Assembly: GCA_927910885.1 (NCBI GenBank)
Contig: CAKMOD010000008.1
Span: 1 to 11,929 of the forward strand
Source: an uncultured Prevotella sp.
GTDB lineage: Bacteria > Bacteroidota > Bacteroidia > Bacteroidales > Bacteroidaceae
Direction: 5' to 3'
DNA: 11,929 nt
How positions within the stretch are numbered: the first letter of the stretch is position 1; each line of letters starts with the position of its first letter. The position numbers were made by a program, and so were the translations under genes. The notes below the pieces were generated by a model, which saw nothing but the letters and a program-made list of their open reading frames with translations, was not told the DNA's origin and made no database searches. Shown in pieces: positions 8,324 to 11,929 of the stretch.

Positions 8324-9463
8324 ATGAAGGTACATGAATACCAAGCAAAGAAATTCTTTGCAAGTTATGGGCTTCCAGTAGACCGCAATATTATTTGCCG
8401 TACTCCTGATGAAGCTGTTGAAGCCTACAAGCAATTAGGTATTGAGAAAGCCGTAGTGAAAGCTCAGGTTCACACGGGTGGACGTGGTAAGGCTGGCGGT
8501 GTAAAGCTCGGCAGCAATGAGGCTGAGATTCGTCAGCATGCAGAAGCTATCTTGGGTATGGATATCAAGGGCTTCATTGTAGACAGAGTACTTGTCAGCG
8601 AAGCTGTTGACATCGCATCAGAGTACTATATGAGTATTCTTGTTGACCGTAAGTCAAAATGTCCTATGTTGATGCTGAGCCGTGCAGGTGGTATGGATAT
8701 CGAGCAGGTGGCAAAAGAAACCCCAGAAAAGATAGAGAAGATTGTCATTGACCCAGTTACTGGTATGAGTGACTATCTCGCACGTGAGGCTGCCTTCAAG
8801 CTTTTCGATGACATGGCACAGGTTAAACAGGCTGTACCAATCTTCAAGAATATTTATAAACTCTTTACTGAAAAGGATGCCTCATTGGCTGAAATCAACC
8901 CATTGGTCATGTTGAAGGATGGTTCTTTGAAGGCTATTGACGCCAAGATGACCTTTGATGACAATGCTCTTTTCCGTCATCCAGATGTAGCAGAACTTTT
9001 TGAACCTACAGAGGAAGAACGCAAGGAACATGATGCTAAAGAAAAGGGATTTAGCTATGTAAATCTTGGTGGTAGTATTGGCTGTATGGTAAATGGTGCC
9101 GGTCTTGCTATGGCAACCATGGATATGATTAAGTTATATGGTGGCGAACCAGCTAACTTCCTTGACATTGGTGGTAGTTCTAACCCTGAGAAGATTGTTG
9201 AAGCGATGAAACTTCTTTTAAGCGATAAGCATGTAAAAGTAGTGTTAATCAACATCTTTGGTGGTATTACCCGCTGTGATGATGTTGCTAACGGACTCTT
9301 GGAAGCATTCAAGGTTATCGAAACAGATATCCCAATTGTCATCCGCTTAACAGGAACCAATGAGGCAGAAGGTAGAGCTATCCTTGAAGGAACCCACTTC
9401 ACTGTCGGTACAAGTATGGCAGATGCTGGACATAAAGCTGTAGAACTGAGCAAAAAACTTTAA
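8324..9463 (+). CDS. sucC: ADP-forming succinate-CoA ligase, beta subunit
   Basis: This is the ATP-grasp subunit of succinyl-CoA synthetase (EC 6.2.1.5), which interconverts succinyl-CoA, ADP and phosphate with succinate, CoA and ATP. The 379-residue length is typical. KAQVHTGGRGKAGG (46-59) is the nucleotide-binding segment, EINPLV (190-195) lies near the metal site, and the C-terminal CoA-ligase domain has NLGGSIGCMVNGAG (247-260) and NIFGGITRCDD (310-320). The gene starts 70 bases after buk without an obvious terminator or clear promoter between them, so read-through from ptb-buk is possible. sucD follows after 12 bases. In anaerobic Bacteroidota the enzyme may run towards ATP during succinate or propionate fermentation or serve a partial citric-acid cycle; direction cannot be read from the sequence. 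Confidence 0.96.
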   Translation: MKVHEYQAKKFFASYGLPVDRNIICRTPDEAVEAYKQLGIEKAVVKAQVHTGGRGKAGGVKLGSNEAEIRQHAEAILGMDIKGFIVDRVLVSEAVDIASEYYMSILVDRKSKCPMLMLSRAGGMDIEQVAKETPEKIEKIVIDPVTGMSDYLAREAAFKLFDDMAQVKQAVPIFKNIYKLFTEKDASLAEINPLVMLKDGSLKAIDAKMTFDDNALFRHPDVAELFEPTEEERKEHDAKEKGFSYVNLGGSIGCMVNGAGLAMATMDMIKLYGGEPANFLDIGGSSNPEKIVEAMKLLLSDKHVKVVLINIFGGITRCDDVANGLLEAFKVIETDIPIVIRLTGTNEAEGRAILEGTHFTVGTSMADAGHKAVELSKKL

Positions 9464-9468
9464 AACAC

Positions 9469-9473
9469 AGGAG
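9469..9473 (+). promoter_or_regulatory. Ribosome binding site of sucD
   Basis: AGGAG lies only two bases before the sucD ATG at 9476. It is the only strong Shine-Dalgarno-like site I noticed in a window where starts otherwise lack one. The spacing is shorter than usual, so its contribution is uncertain. It falls in the 12-base sucC-sucD gap. Confidence 0.5.
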
Positions 9474-9475
9474 TT

Positions 9476-10348
9476 ATGAGTATTCTAATCAATAAAGATA
9501 CAAAATTAATCGTACAGGGCATTACAGGACGTGATGGTAGTTTCCACGCTTCAAAGATGAAGGAATATGGTACCAACGTAGTTGGTGGAACATCTCCTGG
9601 CAAGGCTGGTCAGGAAGTATGTGGCATCCCTGTATTCAACACAGTAAAAGACGCTGTTGCAGCAACTGGTGCCAACGCATCTATTATCTTTGTCCCTGCC
9701 CCATTCGCAAAAGACGCAATGCTTGAAGCTATTGATGGCGGTGTAAAACTTGTCATTTGCATCACAGAAGGCGTGCCAACACTCGATGCAGTTGCAGCAC
9801 AACGTTACGCTAAGATTAAGGGTGTAAAGGTAATTGGTCCAAACTGTCCTGGGCTTATTTCTCCAGAGGAGAGTATGGCTGGCATTATGCCTACTAATAT
9901 CTTCAAGAAGGGACATACGGGTGTTATTAGCCGTAGTGGTACACTGACTTATGAGGTTGTTTATAACCTCACACAAGCAGGTTTGGGACAATCAACAGCA
10001 GTCGGTGTTGGTGGCGACCCAGTCGTTGGACTTTATTTCGAGGAACTTCTCCGTATGTTTCAAGATGATCCAGAGACTGACAGTATTGCACTCATTGGAG
10101 AGATTGGCGGTGATGCTGAAGAGCGTGCAGCTAAGTTTATTAAGGAGAACGTTACAAAACCTGTAGCTGTATTCATCTCTGGTCAGCAGGCTCCTCCGGG
10201 TAAACAAATGGGACACGCTGGTGCTATCATCTCAAGTGGCTCAGGTTCTGCAAGCGAAAAGATTGCAGCTTTTGAGGCTGTAGGTGTACCTGTTGCACGT
10301 GAGACAAGTGAAATACCAGAGCTCCTTAAGAAGCAATTAAAGAAATAG
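9476..10348 (+). CDS. sucD: Succinate-CoA ligase, alpha subunit
   Basis: This subunit binds CoA and carries the phosphohistidine of succinyl-CoA synthetase. The 290-residue protein has the full family pattern: GITGRDGSFHASKM (15-28, CoA-binding Rossmann loop), ITEGVP (96-101), GPNCPGLI (121-128), GVISRSGTLTYE (149-160) and GHAGAI (246-251), whose His247 corresponds to the phosphorylated His246 of the E. coli enzyme. It is intact, of normal length, and forms the second gene of the sucCD pair. A strong intrinsic terminator 39 bases after its stop ends the + strand block. Confidence 0.97.
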   Translation: MSILINKDTKLIVQGITGRDGSFHASKMKEYGTNVVGGTSPGKAGQEVCGIPVFNTVKDAVAATGANASIIFVPAPFAKDAMLEAIDGGVKLVICITEGVPTLDAVAAQRYAKIKGVKVIGPNCPGLISPEESMAGIMPTNIFKKGHTGVISRSGTLTYEVVYNLTQAGLGQSTAVGVGGDPVVGLYFEELLRMFQDDPETDSIALIGEIGGDAEERAAKFIKENVTKPVAVFISGQQAPPGKQMGHAGAIISSGSGSASEKIAAFEAVGVPVARETSEIPELLKKQLKK

Positions 10349-10386
10349 TAGAATAGGGTTTATTTTGGAATAAATTGAATACTATA

Positions 10387-10427
10387 AAAAAAAGAGGAAT
10401 ACCAACTAAGGATATTCCTCTTTTTTT
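10387..10427. terminator. Intrinsic terminator after sucD, usable from both sides
   Basis: An A-run plus GAGGAATA (10387-10401) pairs with TATTCCTC plus a T-run (10413-10427), 15 pairs around a short loop that may add two C-G pairs. Seven T end the hairpin on the + strand and an A-run mirrors them, so it can also stop transcripts from the right. Confidence 0.9.
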
Positions 10428-10470
10428 GTGTTATTAGTTTATCGAAAATGTAGTAATAAAACCTAACTAA

Positions 10471-10525
10471 AATAAAGAAAAACAGCAAGACGTTTTTGCA
10501 CTTTAAGGTTTAATGCGACTTGCTG
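10471..10525 (-). terminator. Probable intrinsic terminator closing the leftward Rhs block
   Basis: CAGCAAGACG (10483-10492) pairs with CGACTTGCTG (10516-10525) with a single A-A mismatch. On the minus strand the hairpin is followed by TTTTTCTTTATTTT, as expected of a terminator for the Rhs genes to the right. Between here and 10649 I see no gene, only A+T-rich spacer with a short imperfect repeat of AGTGACA near 10582-10597. Confidence 0.6.
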
Positions 10526-10649
10526 TCATTTTAACATTTCCATATAAGGTACAGTATATAAGCATTTTATAGTTATTAAAGAGTGACAGAAGTGACATCA
10601 AACACAAAAAGAATACATACATGATTCCAAAAATATTTAACCTACAAGT

Positions 10650-11153
10650 CTAAATATTAAAGAAATGATAGTTGTTTCTTTTGGTGTTTTTTTTCATATC
10701 TCCACCAGCGTAGAAGAAACCGGTAAAAGTCATCATACGCACCTTAGCGAGCGGTTCACTCATTCGTCCGAACGACATCAACATATCATACGATGCACGC
10801 TTAGCCTTACCGCTTGCATGAATAAGGCGGTTCAGTTCGTCATACTCATACGTATACGAACTCTTTCCTCCTAACTTCGCCTTGTTGAGCTTCGTCAGCG
10901 ATGTTGGGTTAGCGGCATTCGTGATACCGAGGATATTATCCACAGCATCATAACGATACCTGTTTTCCATCACAGTCTGACCATCCGCTGTAAGGTTCAT
11001 CACCTGCAGACGTTCACGCTGCTTGTCGTAGGTATAGGTTGTCTCCGTGCCATTACCGAGTTTCGCATAGACCGTATGCCCCTCCTTATCGTAACCGATC
11101 TTATCAACAATAAAACTTTCACGCCCACTTATTGCTTGCAAGTCGATAAAAAT
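10650..11153 (-). pseudogene. Displaced Rhs/YD-repeat core fragment
   Basis: The frame is open from just after a TAG (11156-11154) to a stop at 10650, about 167 codons, with no ATG near its start; a TTG at 11141 is the only early candidate. It shows Rhs/YD-type repeats: YTYDKQRERL, RYRYDAVDNILG and YTYEYDELNRLIHASG, then ASYDMLMSFGRMSEPL. Rhs similarity fades near 10740 and the last 30 or so residues (from about MTFTGFF) look unrelated. It has no signal peptide, no core N-terminus and no toxin tail, so it cannot be a complete Rhs protein. It begins 11 bases after the immunity-like gene. That fits the orphan core pieces left when a new toxin/immunity cassette recombines into an Rhs locus. Its G+C content is visibly higher than that of the genes on either side. 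Confidence 0.75.
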
Positions 11154-11164
11154 CTATGACTTTC

Positions 11165-11506
11165 TTATAGAGGAAGTTCAGGAGTTAGGATTATTGATTT
11201 ATGCTTCGATACGAGTTTTATGTCAAAACTATTTCTTTTTTTTATTAAACTATCTCCTACCTGAACTATATGTAAATCCCACTTTGGAGAAATAACTAAC
11301 TTAAGAATCTGTCCCTTTCTATCGATACCATAAACATAATATTCGCGTATTTTCTTTATGCTCATAACTTTCACACAATATGATTGCTCTTTAATGTTTT
11401 GATTATAAGAGTTATTACTCAGATCCCCTTGTTTAATAAGAATGAAAAAGAGAATAACACAGAACATTGACCATAAAATACGTTTTTTTAAAAAAATGGT
11501 ATCCAT
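11165..11506 (-). CDS. Small membrane-anchored protein, probable immunity partner of the Rhs tail
   Basis: The product has 113 residues: a positively charged start (MDTIFLKKR), one hydrophobic segment (about 10-25), then a small hydrophilic domain with VQVGDSLIKKRNSFDIKLV and a C-terminal LTPELPL. The VGDSxxKK...S pattern resembles many small Bacteroidota membrane or lipoprotein-like hypotheticals, but I cannot name a family. The ATG at 11506 overlaps the end of the Rhs C-terminal domain by 19 bases, so translation is probably coupled. In polymorphic toxin loci the gene directly behind the toxin tail usually encodes its immunity protein, and that is the inferred role. A membrane anchor would suit protection in the periplasm. 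The gene is intact while the Rhs frame above it is broken. Confidence 0.65.
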   Translation of the reverse strand: MDTIFLKKRILWSMFCVILFFILIKQGDLSNNSYNQNIKEQSYCVKVMSIKKIREYYVYGIDRKGQILKLVISPKWDLHIVQVGDSLIKKRNSFDIKLVSKHKSIILTPELPL

Positions 11507-11929
11507 GTGCGTCCTCCCCCTCTTGATACATCAAAATGTGCTGGATTGGCATTTAGACTCACTCCATACGACTTTGATAAATTATTTTTATTATATCCAT
11601 TTTCACCCTGTATAGTACTTGTCCCATATAAAAGTCTCAAGTTTCCTACAGATAAACCATTTAATATCCCAAGATCTCCATAACTATCAAATGAGTTTAA
11701 ATCATTTTTCTTTAGATTCTCATACATACTGTATTTCCTAAGAATTTGCCACCTTTAGGAATAAACTTTATGTCTTCAGCCGAATTAACCCTTTCATCCC
11801 AATAAGTTTTCTTATCTACGGTTTCAACCCAGCCCATTCCATTTGGATCAATTATTCTAATTGGATTCCACCACCATATAGATAAGGGCTGGTCCACACA
11901 TATTTTTCTGCCAACGGCTCCACACACAT
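11488..11929 (-). pseudogene. 3' end of an Rhs polymorphic toxin with short C-terminal domain, frameshifted
   Basis: The gene enters from beyond the right edge. It reads VEPLAEKYVWTSPYLYGGG, then, after a one-base loss near 11866, NPIRIIDPNGMGW, the standard end of the Rhs core (PLAEKY...NPI..IDPNG). The next part, VETVDKKTYWDERVNSAEDI to KFLGNTV, looks like the linker that precedes toxin domains in Prevotella-type Rhs proteins. Another one-base loss near 11722-11731 separates it from the tail YENLKKNDLNSF...AHFDVSRGGGRTWIPFF, which ends at 11488. The domain after DPNG is only about 115 residues and matches no toxin family I know. It is A+T-rich and Asn/Gly-rich. If the shifts are real the tail is not made as part of the Rhs protein. 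Rhs tails of this kind act in contact-dependent competition, but activity here is inference. Confidence 0.75.

Noticed and set aside
9055..9453. A 132-codon minus-strand open frame opposite sucC
   Set aside because: It lies wholly inside the strongly supported sucC gene, has a composition typical of antisense frames and matches no family.
9551..9991. A 146-codon minus-strand frame opposite sucD
   Set aside because: It is Cys- and Thr-rich antisense translation of a well-conserved gene, with no sign of selection of its own.
10582..10597. Imperfect repeat of AGTGACA, considered as an attachment or integration site
   Set aside because: It is too short and imperfect, with no integrase, tRNA gene or flanking duplication.

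Overview
The window looks like chromosomal DNA from a Prevotella-type member of the Bacteroidota. Four observations support this: A+T-rich DNA, TAnnTTTG-type -7 promoter boxes, weak or absent Shine-Dalgarno sites, and gene families typical of the group (UDP-sugar C6-dehydratase plus PF14907-type nucleotidyltransferase, YwqK/MORN-like surface proteins, Rhs tails with small membrane partners). The genus is an inference from this mix; the species cannot be named.

Layout, left to right. Bases 1-364 are very A+T-rich. They hold at most the start of a minus-strand gene leaving the window, and a possible promoter for the next gene. Bases 365-1236 (+) encode a secreted endonuclease/exonuclease/phosphatase-family protein broken by a one-base deletion. 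Between it and the convergent minus-strand genes lies a perfect 24-bp inverted repeat (1338-1392). Bases 1460-4536 (-) are a two-gene surface-polysaccharide operon: an intact membrane-bound nucleotide-sugar dehydratase, then a nucleotidyltransferase gene with two frameshifts. Bases 4704-6096 (-) encode a secreted MORN-repeat protein whose frame is broken at a run of nine T just after the signal peptide.

From a divergent promoter region (6097-6245), the + strand carries the metabolic core: ptb (phosphate butyryltransferase) and buk (butyrate kinase), then sucC and sucD (ADP-forming succinyl-CoA synthetase), closed by an intrinsic terminator at 10387-10427. Both pairs turn an acyl-CoA into free acid plus ATP, so the block reads as a substrate-level phosphorylation module at the end of fermentation.

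The right end (about 10470-11929, -) is the 3' part of an Rhs polymorphic-toxin locus: the end of an Rhs core with a short A+T-rich C-terminal domain (two frameshifts), an overlapping small membrane protein in the immunity position, a displaced Rhs core fragment, and a terminator.

Six apparent single-base indels all fall in accessory genes, while the five metabolic and envelope genes are intact. That may mean real gene decay or phase variation, but most of the sites are in or beside short homopolymers, so sequencing error is not excluded. The most interesting items are the T9 tract in the MORN protein, the Rhs toxin/immunity tail and the large perfect inverted repeat. No RNA genes, CRISPR array or complete insertion sequence was seen.
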